Source: JBGRQA01 sp041725895
GTDB taxonomy: Bacteria > Bacteroidota > Bacteroidia > Bacteroidales > Marinifilaceae
Direction: 5' to 3'
NCBI GenBank assembly: GCA_041725895.1
Contig: JBGRQA010000028.1
Coordinates: forward strand, 19,217-83,216
Length of the DNA: 64,000 nt
Both the position numbers and the translations under genes were made by a program. A model generated the notes under the pieces. The model was not told the DNA's origin and did not search any database. It was given only the letters and a program-made list of their open reading frames with translations. Below are positions 8,949 to 17,499 of this stretch, piece after piece. Numbering within the stretch: position 1 is the stretch's first letter; each line of letters begins with the position of its first letter.

Positions 8949-9854
8949 ATGGCTATTACTCGTTTAGAGCAAATCTTCGAAGTTCTGAAAAGTAACGAAA
9001 AGAAAAGATTGGTGGCGGCTTTTGCCAACGATTCTCACACTATTGGTGCAATTAACGAAGCGATTGAGCTGGGTATTGTGGAAGCAACTTTGGTTGGAGA
9101 TAAGGATGCAATTGCAAAAACCTGTACCGATCACAACTTCAATATCAATAACTTTACTGTAGTTCACGAGCCAAATGAAATGAACGCAGCTCAGAAAGCT
9201 GTGGAGCTGATCAACAATGGCGAAGGGGATATGATTATGAAGGGGCTGGTAAGTACTGATAAGTACATGAAAGCGATCCTGAACAAGGAAAAAGGTTTGA
9301 TGCCTCCTAAAGCTGTATTGAGTCACGTTACCGTGATGGAGAATCCCAACTACCACAAGTTGTTGGTGGTGAGTGATGTGGCTGTGATTCCACAACCTGA
9401 CTTGAACCAGAAGATTGCTTTGACCAACTATGTGATTAGAACTGCTCAGGCTTTAGGTATTGAGAAGCCAAAAGTAGCAATGATTGCTGCATCGGAGCAG
9501 GTTCTTCCTAAAATGGAAGCTTGTGTTGATGCTGCTATTATCGCTAAAATGGCCGATCGTGGTCAGATTAAAGGTGCTTATGTAGACGGACCTTTGGCAT
9601 TGGATGTTGCTATTGATCAGGAAGCTGCTGAGATCAAGAAAATGGATTCTTCTGTTGCCGGTGATGCCGACTGTTTGGTATTCCCTAACATCGAAACCGG
9701 TAATGTATTCTACAAAGTAAATACCAAGTTGGCCAAAGCTGAATTGGGCGCAATGGTGGTAGGTGCTCGTGTTCCTGCTATTCTTTCTTCACGTGGTGAT
9801 AGCGTGAAAACTAAGCTGTACTCAATCGCAATGGCTGCATTGACCGCAAAATAA
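8949..9854 (+). CDS. ptb: phosphate butyryltransferase (phosphate acyltransferase family), paralogue 1
   Basis: 301 residues, the length of clostridial Ptb and shorter than Pta. The enzyme family exchanges CoA and phosphate on short-chain acyl groups (butyryl-CoA to butyryl phosphate). The PTA_PTB domain is complete, with VAAFANDSHTIGAI at the N-terminus, MIMKGLVSTDKYMKAILN near 95, AVIPQPDLNQK near 145 and MADRGQIKGAYVDGPLALD near 200. A close paralogue lies 202 bases downstream in the same orientation. No butyrate kinase gene is in the window, so a partner kinase, possibly AckA, must act from elsewhere. It has its own promoter-like box and terminator, so the two copies may be separate transcripts. 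Confidence 0.88.
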   Translation: MAITRLEQIFEVLKSNEKKRLVAAFANDSHTIGAINEAIELGIVEATLVGDKDAIAKTCTDHNFNINNFTVVHEPNEMNAAQKAVELINNGEGDMIMKGLVSTDKYMKAILNKEKGLMPPKAVLSHVTVMENPNYHKLLVVSDVAVIPQPDLNQKIALTNYVIRTAQALGIEKPKVAMIAASEQVLPKMEACVDAAIIAKMADRGQIKGAYVDGPLALDVAIDQEAAEIKKMDSSVAGDADCLVFPNIETGNVFYKVNTKLAKAELGAMVVGARVPAILSSRGDSVKTKLYSIAMAALTAK

Positions 9855-9870
9855 TTGAGATATTAGATAG

Positions 9871-9901
9871 GGGCGGAAGAGTTTTCTTCTGCCCTTTTTT
9901 T
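9871..9901 (+). terminator. Rho-independent terminator after ptb paralogue 1
   Basis: GGGCGGAAG pairs with CTTCTGCCC (one G-T wobble) around a short loop and is followed by seven T, 17 bases behind the stop codon. Confidence 0.85.
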
Positions 9902-10056
9902 ATCAGGGAAGGAGTGAGGGGATAGACTATAGGTGAAAGGAGAGACTTGGAACTTGTCACTTGTGAATTGCAACTTTAGCCAATAGCTGTCAAGGTTTCA
10001 TTGCCTGAATCAGGAACTCCGAACCTGTTTAAACCTTTATTTTAAACCCCAAGACT

Positions 10057-10968
10057 ATGGAACCCATTCGTTCGTTGGATCAAATGGTTGATCATCTTCG
10101 CGAAAGCGGAAAGAAAAAGAAAATCGCTGTAGCCTACGCCCAGGATCCCAATACCATTGGAGCCATCTCCAAAGCCATTGAGGAAGGATTTGTTGAGGCG
10201 GTAATGATTGGTGATGAGGCTGAAATTCGTGCCAAAGCCAAAGCTGAGAACATCGATCCCGAAATTTTTACCATTGTACACATTGCCGATGATGTGGCCG
10301 CTACCCGCGAAGCAGTTCGCATGGCCCGTGAGGATGAAGCCGATGTGGTGATGAAAGGCCTGGTAGGAACCGATAAATTCCTGAAAGCGGTACTCGATAA
10401 GCAGAACGGATTGCTACCTCCCAAAGCGGTGATGAGCTACGTTTGTGCACTGGATTTGCCCAAATACGATAAGCTGCTTTTTGTTTCGGACACAGCCGTT
10501 CTACCTTATCCCGATCTGAATCAGAAGATCGCTATGGTAAACTACTCGGTGAAGATGGCTCAGCGTTTCGGAATTGAGAAGCCAAAGGTAGCTTTGATTG
10601 GTGCAACTGAAAAGCCAAATCCTGCCTTCCAGAGCAGTATCGACGATAGCATTATTTGTAAGATGGCCGACCGTGGCCAGATCAAGGATTGTATTGTGGA
10701 TGGTCCTTTGGATGTTTTTCTGGCTTGTGATCCTGCATCCGTAGAGATCAAGGGAGTACCAACCCCTGTCAACGGGGAAGCCGATGCCCTGATTTTCCCT
10801 TCGTTGGAAGCCTGCAACTCCTTCTACAAAGGCTTGATGCTGTTTGGCGGCGGTGAGCTGGGTGGATTGATCCAGGGAACCACCAAGCCTGTTGTGGTAA
10901 TGTCGCGCAGCGAAAGCGAAAAATCGAAATTCTACTGCATTGCCCTGTCTGTATTGATGGCTGATTAA
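10057..10968 (+). CDS. phosphate butyryltransferase, paralogue 2
   Basis: 303 residues and clearly homologous end to end with the gene at 8949 (shared VMKGLVGTDKFLKAVLD, PYPDLNQKIAMVNY, MADRGQIKDCIVDGPLDV). It differs in the substrate-facing half, for example DVFLACDPASVEIKGVP against DVAIDQEAAEIKKMD, and has a more GC-rich codon set. The expected reaction is acyl-CoA plus phosphate to acyl phosphate. Divergence of a tandem pair may mean different acyl chain preference, such as butyryl against branched-chain acyl groups; that is inference. It ends in a perfect long hairpin shared with the convergent regulator gene. Confidence 0.85.
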   Translation: MEPIRSLDQMVDHLRESGKKKKIAVAYAQDPNTIGAISKAIEEGFVEAVMIGDEAEIRAKAKAENIDPEIFTIVHIADDVAATREAVRMAREDEADVVMKGLVGTDKFLKAVLDKQNGLLPPKAVMSYVCALDLPKYDKLLFVSDTAVLPYPDLNQKIAMVNYSVKMAQRFGIEKPKVALIGATEKPNPAFQSSIDDSIICKMADRGQIKDCIVDGPLDVFLACDPASVEIKGVPTPVNGEADALIFPSLEACNSFYKGLMLFGGGELGGLIQGTTKPVVVMSRSESEKSKFYCIALSVLMAD

Positions 10969-10974
10969 TATCTG

Positions 10975-11030
10975 TTTTTTAGCCCTGACAGGGTTTGTTG
11001 AATTGAACAAACCCTGTCAGGGCTAAAAAA
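10975..11030. terminator. bidirectional terminator with perfect 25-bp arms
   Basis: Two exactly complementary 25-base arms (10975-10999 and 11006-11030) flank a GAATTG loop. The outer six bases are T on one side and A on the other, so a T tract follows the hairpin on both strands. It lies between the convergent ptb paralogue 2 and the LytTR regulator and touches the regulator's stop codon. Confidence 0.9.
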
Positions 11031-11738
11031 TTACAGACGCTTACTGTTCAAATACTCTTTCAATCCTTCCCGGTAACTGGAGCCAACCGGGATTTCATTT
11101 CTGTCGATCAGAACCACCCTGCCATTGAATTGTGTTATCTTCTCCAATGGGATGATGTGTGATTTATGAACCCGCATAAAATTGTAGGGGGCCAGTATTT
11201 CCTCCAGCGATTTTAAGGTTTTCAATGCCATGTAGTAGTTCTTTCCGCAATAGATTTTGGCATAGTCCTTCATGCCCTCGATGTAATCGATATCCTTCAC
11301 ATATACCTTAACATACTCATCGCCTTCCTTAATAAAGAAGGAGGGAGAGACCGTACTACCCTTCGGGTTGGTGTTTGGTTTCTCCTGGTTCAGGAATCGG
11401 TCGATGGTTTTGGCAAACCGATCGAAGGGCACTGGTTTTAACAGGTAATCCACCACATCCAGTTCAAAGCTTTCGATGGCATAGTTGGAGTAGGAGGTTA
11501 CCATTACGAATTGAGTGTTGGAGTTGATCAGCTTCACCAGCTCCGTGCCCTGAATATTGGGCATGGCGATGTCCGTAAATGCCAGATCTACCCTATGGGT
11601 ATTCAAATAGGCGAATGCCTTTTCCGGATTGGTGAAAGTAGCCAGCAGTTGAAATTGCGGATAGCGGGCCAGGTAGTTCTCAATTACATCAATGGCCAGT
11701 TGTTCGTCGTCGATTATGATTGCAGTGTAGTTGCTCAT
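11031..11738 (-). CDS. LytTR-family response regulator
   Basis: 235 residues. An N-terminal receiver domain has the acidic pair in IIDDEQLA, a phospho-acceptor Asp in LAFTDIAMPN and the conserved Lys in YLLKPVPFDRF. A C-terminal LytTR DNA-binding domain spans about residues 135-235, with VKDIDYIEGMKDYAKIYC and MRVHKSHII. It is encoded directly behind, and overlapping by 4 bases with, its cognate LytS-type kinase. Such pairs regulate envelope or metabolic genes by binding tandem promoter repeats; the target is not evident, but the S41 peptidase transcribed divergently is a candidate. Confidence 0.93.
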   Translation of the reverse strand: MSNYTAIIIDDEQLAIDVIENYLARYPQFQLLATFTNPEKAFAYLNTHRVDLAFTDIAMPNIQGTELVKLINSNTQFVMVTSYSNYAIESFELDVVDYLLKPVPFDRFAKTIDRFLNQEKPNTNPKGSTVSPSFFIKEGDEYVKVYVKDIDYIEGMKDYAKIYCGKNYYMALKTLKSLEEILAPYNFMRVHKSHIIPLEKITQFNGRVVLIDRNEIPVGSSYREGLKEYLNSKRL

Positions 11739-12787
11739 GCCTCCAGTTTAAGTTCCAGTTTTGCCAGGTAAACATTCTCCTGTTCCGAAAGTAGTAGTTT
11801 TGATGTTTTGGGATAGCTCAACGCCAGTCTCTTTTTTAAGTTCTTCAATCCTTTGCCCTCCCTTTTCCCGGTTCCGGATGGCTTGTTGGCTTGAATGCTG
11901 TTTCGGATGCTGAACTTTAGAGTTTCATCTTCCAGCTTTAACCTGATATGAACAAAAGAGGAGGGATTGTTGGTGTAGAAGCCGTGTTTGAATGCATTCT
12001 CCACCAGGGGAATCAGCAGCAAAGGTTCGATGAGCTTTCCCCTGGTTTCCCCCTCAATTTCCAGGTGAATATCGGCATTCTTTCCAAACCGGATCTTCTC
12101 AATTGCCATGTATTCCTCCAGGAATTTGACCTCCCGATCCAATGGAATTCGCTTCACATTTACCTCGTCGGTGATATAGCGCATCATTCCCGATAGTTTG
12201 AGGATGGTATCCGGTGTTTGGGGATGTTGGTTCAGCGACATGCTGTACACCGAATTTAAGGCATTGAACAAAAAGTGGGGGTGAAACTGCTGACGAAGCA
12301 GTTGATTCCGCGTGGCTTCCAGCGCCTCCTTCATCTTGTAATATTTACTGGAGAAAAAGAAATCGATATGATCAAAAAAGAGAAAAAGCAGAAAGAGAAC
12401 GGTGCCATAACCAATGTATTGCAATACATCATCAAAAATGAATACAAAGGATGTATGGTCCAGATGGGGCTGTAGGTTCTTGTAGTAGGCCAGTATACTC
12501 ATGAGGGTAAGCATCACAGCTATCAAACCTGCCAAAAGCGGGATTCTGTGCCGGTATGTTTCCTTTGCTCCTGCAAAATAGAGGATGTAAACAAAAAGGG
12601 TGAGCACACCATATTCAAAAACATCCCGGTAAAAGAATCTGGGAAACTCCAAAGGCCATTCGATCTCGAAGGCGGGTACATATACAAACGCAAAGCCCAG
12701 GAGGAAGAGAACATGAAATCCCATTCGGATTCGGTTCTTGATTTTGGGTCTGCTTATGAATTGTGAAAGTTCGTAATGACTGATCAT
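11735..12787 (-). CDS. LytS-type sensor histidine kinase
   Basis: 350 residues. Four hydrophobic segments occupy about residues 20-145 with very short loops, so sensing is probably within or at the membrane. A His_kinase domain follows (PF06580 type), with the phospho-acceptor motif QQFHPHFLFNALNS near residue 170, then a HATPase region with LVENAFKHGF near 265 and GKGLKNLKKRL near 315. The start codon precedes the kinase without ambiguity. The stop overlaps the start of the LytTR regulator, so the two proteins are made as a coupled pair. Confidence 0.92.
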   Translation of the reverse strand: MISHYELSQFISRPKIKNRIRMGFHVLFLLGFAFVYVPAFEIEWPLEFPRFFYRDVFEYGVLTLFVYILYFAGAKETYRHRIPLLAGLIAVMLTLMSILAYYKNLQPHLDHTSFVFIFDDVLQYIGYGTVLFLLFLFFDHIDFFFSSKYYKMKEALEATRNQLLRQQFHPHFLFNALNSVYSMSLNQHPQTPDTILKLSGMMRYITDEVNVKRIPLDREVKFLEEYMAIEKIRFGKNADIHLEIEGETRGKLIEPLLLIPLVENAFKHGFYTNNPSSFVHIRLKLEDETLKFSIRNSIQANKPSGTGKREGKGLKNLKKRLALSYPKTSKLLLSEQENVYLAKLELKLEA

Positions 12788-12999
12788 TGTTACTGTTTTG
12801 GTTCAAAGGTAAAAGTAAAGAAATTGATTTGAAACAAGTCGATGAGGCCCTGCAGCAAATCGGGTGGGAGACCCCCTTCGTCGATTTGGTTTTTCTTACA
12901 AGCTCTCTCCGAATATATTCGCTCCCAATTCAGGAGAAATTGTAATCTACCAGGGGCGAAAGGGTGGAACCTTTGTCTGAGGTAATAAATTTAAAAAAT

Positions 13000-14850
13000 A
13001 TGAGGAAGATTTGTATTATTTTCTTGACATTGTTAACAATTGCAGTGAACTTTACTTATGCGCAAAAACGCGACAAGCGTACTCCTTTTGCTAAGGTGGA
13101 GTACCGCAACAATCATCCCTACATTCAGTACCGGGGGGAGTGGGTGAAGCTGTTGGGGATCGAAGGCAAACCGGTTTCGGATTACCTGGAAATGGCCCAA
13201 CAAATGGAGCCCGCCGATTGGAAGTTTGGTTTTCACAGGTATCTTCATTACATCATGGATGAGATGAAGATGGAGCGGGGAAAAACGGTAGAAGTTAGTT
13301 TTGAGCAGGATGGCAGAACCATCACGCGCGATTTTGAACTGAAAAAGGAGAACCGCGACCTGGCGACCAAATTCCACGACAGGAAGATAGGGGAGTACCG
13401 GGTGGAGCGGAAGCACAGCAAACGGGTGCCCCAAAAGTGGAAATACCTGACCACCCGATTGGATGGGGAGGAGCCAACCGTAAAGGACTGGCTTTCGCCA
13501 GAGGAGGCCACGCACGATCTGGAGCATTTGGAATGGCAGATTGTAAACAACTATTCCTATGCCGAACTGACCGGATTTGATTACAAAAAAGGCATTGATG
13601 CCATTGCTGCCGATTTGAAGGAGGGAATTAGCAAACGCGATTTTGCATTACAGCTCAAACTGTTTATGGCAAATTTTGGCGATGGACACAGCCGGGTGAG
13701 CATGGGACGTTACGTAATCCCCAAAGAGGAGCGAAACAAATGGCTTCCCTTTGATATCATCAAACACGGAGAAAAGTTTTATGGTAAGGATATAAGCAGC
13801 AATGAATTCTATAGTAAGGAATACAAGCAGGTAACTGCAATTAATGGTGTTTCGATGCAACAGTTATACAAGATTGCAGAACAATTCGTTCCCAAAACAA
13901 CACCGAAATTTGTGGAGCGCAATTCCGTGGAATACCTGTTCTTCATTAAGTTTCTTCTGAAACTGGCCGGAGCAGAACCATCGGACAGTGTTACCGTGAC
14001 TTTTAGTGATGGAACAAAAACACGGCAGGAGGTAGTAAAGCTGGATCGATACAAATGGAACCGCCCCTCCAACCGTTACCTGTTTAGGAAAGAGGTGCTG
14101 GACGGAAACATTGGTTACCTGGCGATGAACGAGCACATGGAGAGTGCGGATGAATTTATTGATTCCCTTCATCACGCCATGCAGGATTTCAGGCATACCG
14201 ACGGATTGATTATCGACATTCGCGGCAATGGGGGAGGAAGCCGGGCCCCGCTTTTGGCTCTCTTGCCCTACCTGGTTCAAAAGCCGGTGATTGCCAATGT
14301 AGCCCGCTACCGGGTAGACCGTGAAAAAGACATCCACCCCAAAAATGGGTACCTGATCCAACGGTATTCCTGGCCCGAAAACTATGCGGGTTACACCCCC
14401 GAAGAACGGGCAGCCATTGCTCATTGTAAGCAAAGCTTCGAGCCGGTTCGCAGGGTTTCCGATAGGAAATTCAGCCAGTATCATTACATGGTGGTGAGTC
14501 CCACCACCGATAAGGGTACCTACTACTACGGCAAACCGGTGATCGTTTTGGTGGACTCGGGCTGTTTCAGTGCTTCCGATATTTTTGCAGCCGGAATCCG
14601 GCAGGGCGATCAGGTTCGCTTGTTGGGTGTTACCACCGGTGGGGGAAGCGGTTTCTCCAAAAGCCGGCGCTTGCCCAATTCCCGAATCAAAGTGAAGCTA
14701 TCGAGGATGTTCTCCTACCAGCCCGATGGACAGCTGTACGACGGCCATGGTGTGATTCCCGATATTCCTATGGATTACACCCTGGAGGATCAAATGGGTG
14801 CAACCGATTCACAACTGGAGAAAGCCTGTTCCATCCTTCGCGGGAAATAG
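13000..14850 (+). CDS. S41 family peptidase, secreted
   Basis: 616 residues from the ATG at 13000, chosen because it opens directly on a signal peptide ending FTYAQ; a GTG 12 codons upstream would bury it. The C-terminal half is a tail-specific protease domain, with GNIGYLAMNEHM near 380, LIIDIRGNGGG near 407, and VDSGCFSASD near 520 carrying the likely nucleophile Ser, then GHGVIPDIP near the end. The N-terminal 200 residues have a helix-rich, charged section but no obvious PDZ. Related Bacteroidota proteins act in the periplasm on misfolded proteins or peptides. It is divergent from the LytS/LytTR pair and followed by a TlpA-like gene. Confidence 0.88.
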   Translation: MRKICIIFLTLLTIAVNFTYAQKRDKRTPFAKVEYRNNHPYIQYRGEWVKLLGIEGKPVSDYLEMAQQMEPADWKFGFHRYLHYIMDEMKMERGKTVEVSFEQDGRTITRDFELKKENRDLATKFHDRKIGEYRVERKHSKRVPQKWKYLTTRLDGEEPTVKDWLSPEEATHDLEHLEWQIVNNYSYAELTGFDYKKGIDAIAADLKEGISKRDFALQLKLFMANFGDGHSRVSMGRYVIPKEERNKWLPFDIIKHGEKFYGKDISSNEFYSKEYKQVTAINGVSMQQLYKIAEQFVPKTTPKFVERNSVEYLFFIKFLLKLAGAEPSDSVTVTFSDGTKTRQEVVKLDRYKWNRPSNRYLFRKEVLDGNIGYLAMNEHMESADEFIDSLHHAMQDFRHTDGLIIDIRGNGGGSRAPLLALLPYLVQKPVIANVARYRVDREKDIHPKNGYLIQRYSWPENYAGYTPEERAAIAHCKQSFEPVRRVSDRKFSQYHYMVVSPTTDKGTYYYGKPVIVLVDSGCFSASDIFAAGIRQGDQVRLLGVTTGGGSGFSKSRRLPNSRIKVKLSRMFSYQPDGQLYDGHGVIPDIPMDYTLEDQMGATDSQLEKACSILRGK

Positions 14851-14862
14851 TATCCTGGTTTT

Positions 14863-14963
14863 TTAACCGCAAAGAATCCCTAAGGAACTCACAAAGGGGC
14901 ACAGAGTTAAAAATTAGAGCTTTGGACTCCTTTGTGTTGTACTTTGTGTTACTTGATGGTTAA
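14863..14963. repeat. imperfect intergenic inverted repeat, TTTGTG family
   Basis: A 100-base element begins TTAACCGCAAAG and ends TTGATGGTTAA, with CACAAAGG and CCTTTGTG inside, so it can fold into a long interrupted hairpin. Related CTTTGTG-rich text recurs near 32740-32960 and 59030-59070. It could act as a weak terminator of the S41 gene. Confidence 0.55.
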
Positions 14964-15037
14964 TAAGATTTATTTCTTTTCAATTCCTAATTCTTAACGA
15001 TTATTCATATAGAAACCTTTTGTAAAGATTCTTAATT

Positions 15038-15658
15038 ATGAGTAAATTGAATACACTAAAACAATCAAAATTGGCAATCCTCATTTTGGGCCTTATCCTG
15101 GGGGGAGCAATGGTTTCCGTTCCCTGGTATTTTGCCTGGCAGGCCGAAATGCGGGACGCCAATGCCACGTTCTTTGAAAAACTGTTGGACGAACCCGAAG
15201 AGTTAAAAGCCCCCGATTCCATCCGGACATTGGGGTCGAAGGAATTGGATTGGGTGGTAAGGGATCTGCACGGGACCGAAACCCGGTTAAAGGAATTCTC
15301 GGGTAGGGTGGTCTTTCTCAATTTCTGGGCTACCTGGTGTGCTCCCTGTGTGGCCGAACTTCCCGGCATGGCTGGCTTGACCCGGCATTACAAAGGGAAC
15401 GATCAGATCGAATTCCTCTTTCTCACCAACCAGAGTGCCGAGCCGGTGAAACGATTGCTGAAACGGAAACCCCACCTGGCCGATTTGCCCTACTACCACT
15501 ATGAGGAGGAGGGGCTACCGGAACTGTTCCATTCCACCGGGATTCCCTATACCCTGATTCTTAACAAAAGGGGGGAGGTTGTGGTAGAGCACCTGGGCAG
15601 CGCCCTTTGGGATACTCCAAAGGTATTTGCTCTCCTGGATGATTTGATTGCCGAATGA
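15038..15658 (+). CDS. TlpA/ResA-like membrane-anchored thioredoxin
   Basis: 206 residues. An N-terminal uncleaved anchor (about residues 12-32, LAILILGLILGG) is followed by a periplasmic thioredoxin-fold domain with FLNFWATWCAPCVAELP at about 90-106; WCAPC is the redox-active CxxC. A cis-Pro loop candidate is GIPYTLI near 168. Such proteins reduce or isomerise disulfides in the periplasm, often for cytochrome maturation or envelope proteins. It stands between the S41 peptidase and a strong terminator, so it may share an envelope-quality role with that peptidase (inference). Confidence 0.9.
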   Translation: MSKLNTLKQSKLAILILGLILGGAMVSVPWYFAWQAEMRDANATFFEKLLDEPEELKAPDSIRTLGSKELDWVVRDLHGTETRLKEFSGRVVFLNFWATWCAPCVAELPGMAGLTRHYKGNDQIEFLFLTNQSAEPVKRLLKRKPHLADLPYYHYEEEGLPELFHSTGIPYTLILNKRGEVVVEHLGSALWDTPKVFALLDDLIAE

Positions 15659-15701
15659 TCTCCACAGTGTGCATCTTCCTTTGTATTTGTTTGAAGTTAT
15701 T

Positions 15702-15731
15702 ACAGGGAAACCGTTTGGTTTCCCTGTTTTT
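15702..15731 (+). terminator. Rho-independent terminator of the TlpA-like gene
   Basis: A perfect 11-bp stem (ACAGGGAAACC / GGTTTCCCTGT) with a 4-base GTTT loop is followed by five T, 43 bases after the stop. Confidence 0.9.
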
Positions 15732-16356
15732 ATGTAATTCATATTAGTGTTTTTAAATGTTGTTTTGAGGAATAAAAAGGAAGCGATCCTCTAGTGAGGA
15801 ATAACTTACGTTTAGTTTTCAATTTCGCACCAAAATTTACATGGTCTAGCGTATAATTGTTCCCGAAAATTAGTTTTTCCCGGTCTTTTTACCTTTGAGT
15901 TTCCTGCTTCAATTGTTGCCAATTGCATATCCAGTGCTATTTTACAATTTGTAGGGAAAAAGAAACCCAGACTTTTGCGAACCTTTTTCCGGGGGTGATT
16001 CCCCCCCAAAACAATCACTTGTAAAAACACAATGGCACTTGTAGTTTCTGACGAATCCTATCTCTGTTGCAGATTTCTTAAATTGTTTCCATAGAACAAA
16101 TTCTATTTTGCGGTTGTTGTCAATAGAATTGCGGTTGAAAATCGAGTTTGTTTGAGGTGTTGTAATAAACAGTAGAACAGTGATTAGTGTTGCTTTGTTG
16201 GGCTGTGTGCAAAACAATGCGGGATGGCCTTTTTTGGAATCTCTTAAAAATCTTTATAGATTTGTCGCACAGAAACAAATTACAAGTCAATTGAAGCTTT
16301 ATTCATTAATATGAGTGCGCCGGATGTTGTGATGACCGAAAAAAACTACTCTATTT
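15732..16356. other. noncoding stretch, no recognised content
   Basis: About 620 bases with no family resemblance in any frame. Minus-strand frames at 15812-16030 and 15942-16217 overlap each other and read as low-complexity translations, so I do not call them. It precedes a decayed porin gene and may hold that gene's old promoter. Confidence 0.5.
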
Positions 16357-17030
16357 ATGAAGCAAGTTTTCTGTAAAGTTTTTAATGTGTTAGTTCTTAC
16401 CCTACTTGTTATAAACAGCAGTTATTCCAAAAATTCAAAACATCTTGAATTGGGAGGCGCCCTACGATCTAATTATCGGTACAAAGCATGGGATTTCAAC
16501 AGTAAAGATGTTGGAGGCGATGCAGTTTTTGATGTTTTTCAGGTAAATGCAAAAGCCAGTTATTCAGAGCTATTTCATGATGCAGAATATCGTTTCTACT
16601 CGTCTGATTTTGGAGGGGGCATGTTGCAACATGGATATATTGGCTGTGAATTCAATCAGAACACACAAATACACCTTGGGGTGAGCCATGTTCCTTTTGG
16701 AATATTGCCTTTTGCTTTTCGCAGTTGGTTTTTCAATGTGCCCTACTGTTTAGGATTGGAAGACGACTACAATACAGATGTTCGAGTATTACAACTACAT
16801 GCTCAAAGAGCCTAACGGAATGAATGATACCCCGACGAATGTAGCGGAGATGTTGATTGCCGCAGGTCCTGTTTATGCCTGTGTTGATTGTGCCTCATGT
16901 AAGAACCGCGACTTGTTGGGCCCGATAGGGTGTCTTTTGCGAAATTGCAGATCGTTACGGTTTGGGCTGTGGGGCCAAAGATCCGGAATGGCATTCCTGT
17001 TTCAATATCAATGTGGGCTACTATTTCTAA
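16357..17030 (+). pseudogene. outer-membrane porin pseudogene (internal deletion and frameshifts)
   Basis: The first frame encodes a signal peptide (ending INSSYS) and the opening strands of a Bacteroidota porin (LELGGALRSNYRYKAWD, AEYRFYSSDFGGGML, LGVSHVPFGILPFAF). At about 16785 it shifts to a second frame (EYYNYMLKEPNG, AEMLIAAGPVY), which looks like the near-C-terminal part. At about 16930 a third frame reads EIADRYGLGCGAKDPEWHS then FNINVGYYF and a stop at 17028-17030, a classic final barrel strand. An intact protein would be about 400 residues, so some 200 residues are missing. The gene is broken. Confidence 0.75.
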
Positions 17031-17049
17031 ATCGTATAAAAAGAAAGAT

Positions 17050-17499
17050 ATGATCAACCTTAAACTATTTACCTCATTTATGAAGCCCGATTCCCACGAG
17101 AGGGGAAAGCTTGTGGATTTTCTTTTTGAACATCTCGGGCAATATGGGGACCCAAAGGGCGATATTGATAAAGCAATTGCTTATGCATTGAAGGAGCGTC
17201 CCTCGTTGGGAGGGTTCATTCTAATCTCTAAGGAGGATGAGCAAATTACTGGTACAGTAGTAGTAAATCAAACCGGGATGGAGGGATACATTCCTGAAAA
17301 TATTTTGGTTTACATTGCCACTCATAAGGAATACAGAGGCAAAGGAATTGGAAAGAAACTAATGGAGAAGGCCCTTGAAATTGCCAAAGGGGACGTTGCA
17401 TTACATGTTGAACCTGACAATCCAGCTCGTTTTTTATATGAAAAAGTAGGATTTTCAAGTAAATATGTTGAAATGCGTTTCCAACCAAATAAAAAGTAA
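17050..17499 (+). CDS. GNAT family N-acetyltransferase
   Basis: 149 residues from the ATG at 17050, preceded by an AAGAAAG purine stretch; a longer frame from 16930 would read through porin remnants and is rejected. The acetyl-CoA pyrophosphate-binding loop is YRGKGIGKKLM near residue 98, and the C-terminal ARFLYEKVGF motif completes the GNAT fold. The stop TAA overlaps the ATG of the racemase gene by one base, so the two are translationally coupled. The acceptor is probably a small amine or amino acid handled with the racemase and BCCT transporter, which is inference from context. Confidence 0.88.
   Translation: MINLKLFTSFMKPDSHERGKLVDFLFEHLGQYGDPKGDIDKAIAYALKERPSLGGFILISKEDEQITGTVVVNQTGMEGYIPENILVYIATHKEYRGKGIGKKLMEKALEIAKGDVALHVEPDNPARFLYEKVGFSSKYVEMRFQPNKK

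Noticed and set aside
12964..12999. GTG start for the S41 peptidase
   Set aside because: It would place 12 residues before an otherwise perfect signal peptide that begins at the ATG at 13000.
15812..16217. two overlapping minus-strand frames
   Set aside because: They overlap in different frames and neither resembles a protein family; likely chance.
16930..17049. longer start for the GNAT gene
   Set aside because: The extra 40 residues are read from decayed porin sequence in another frame; the ATG at 17050 has a purine-rich leader and starts the fold.
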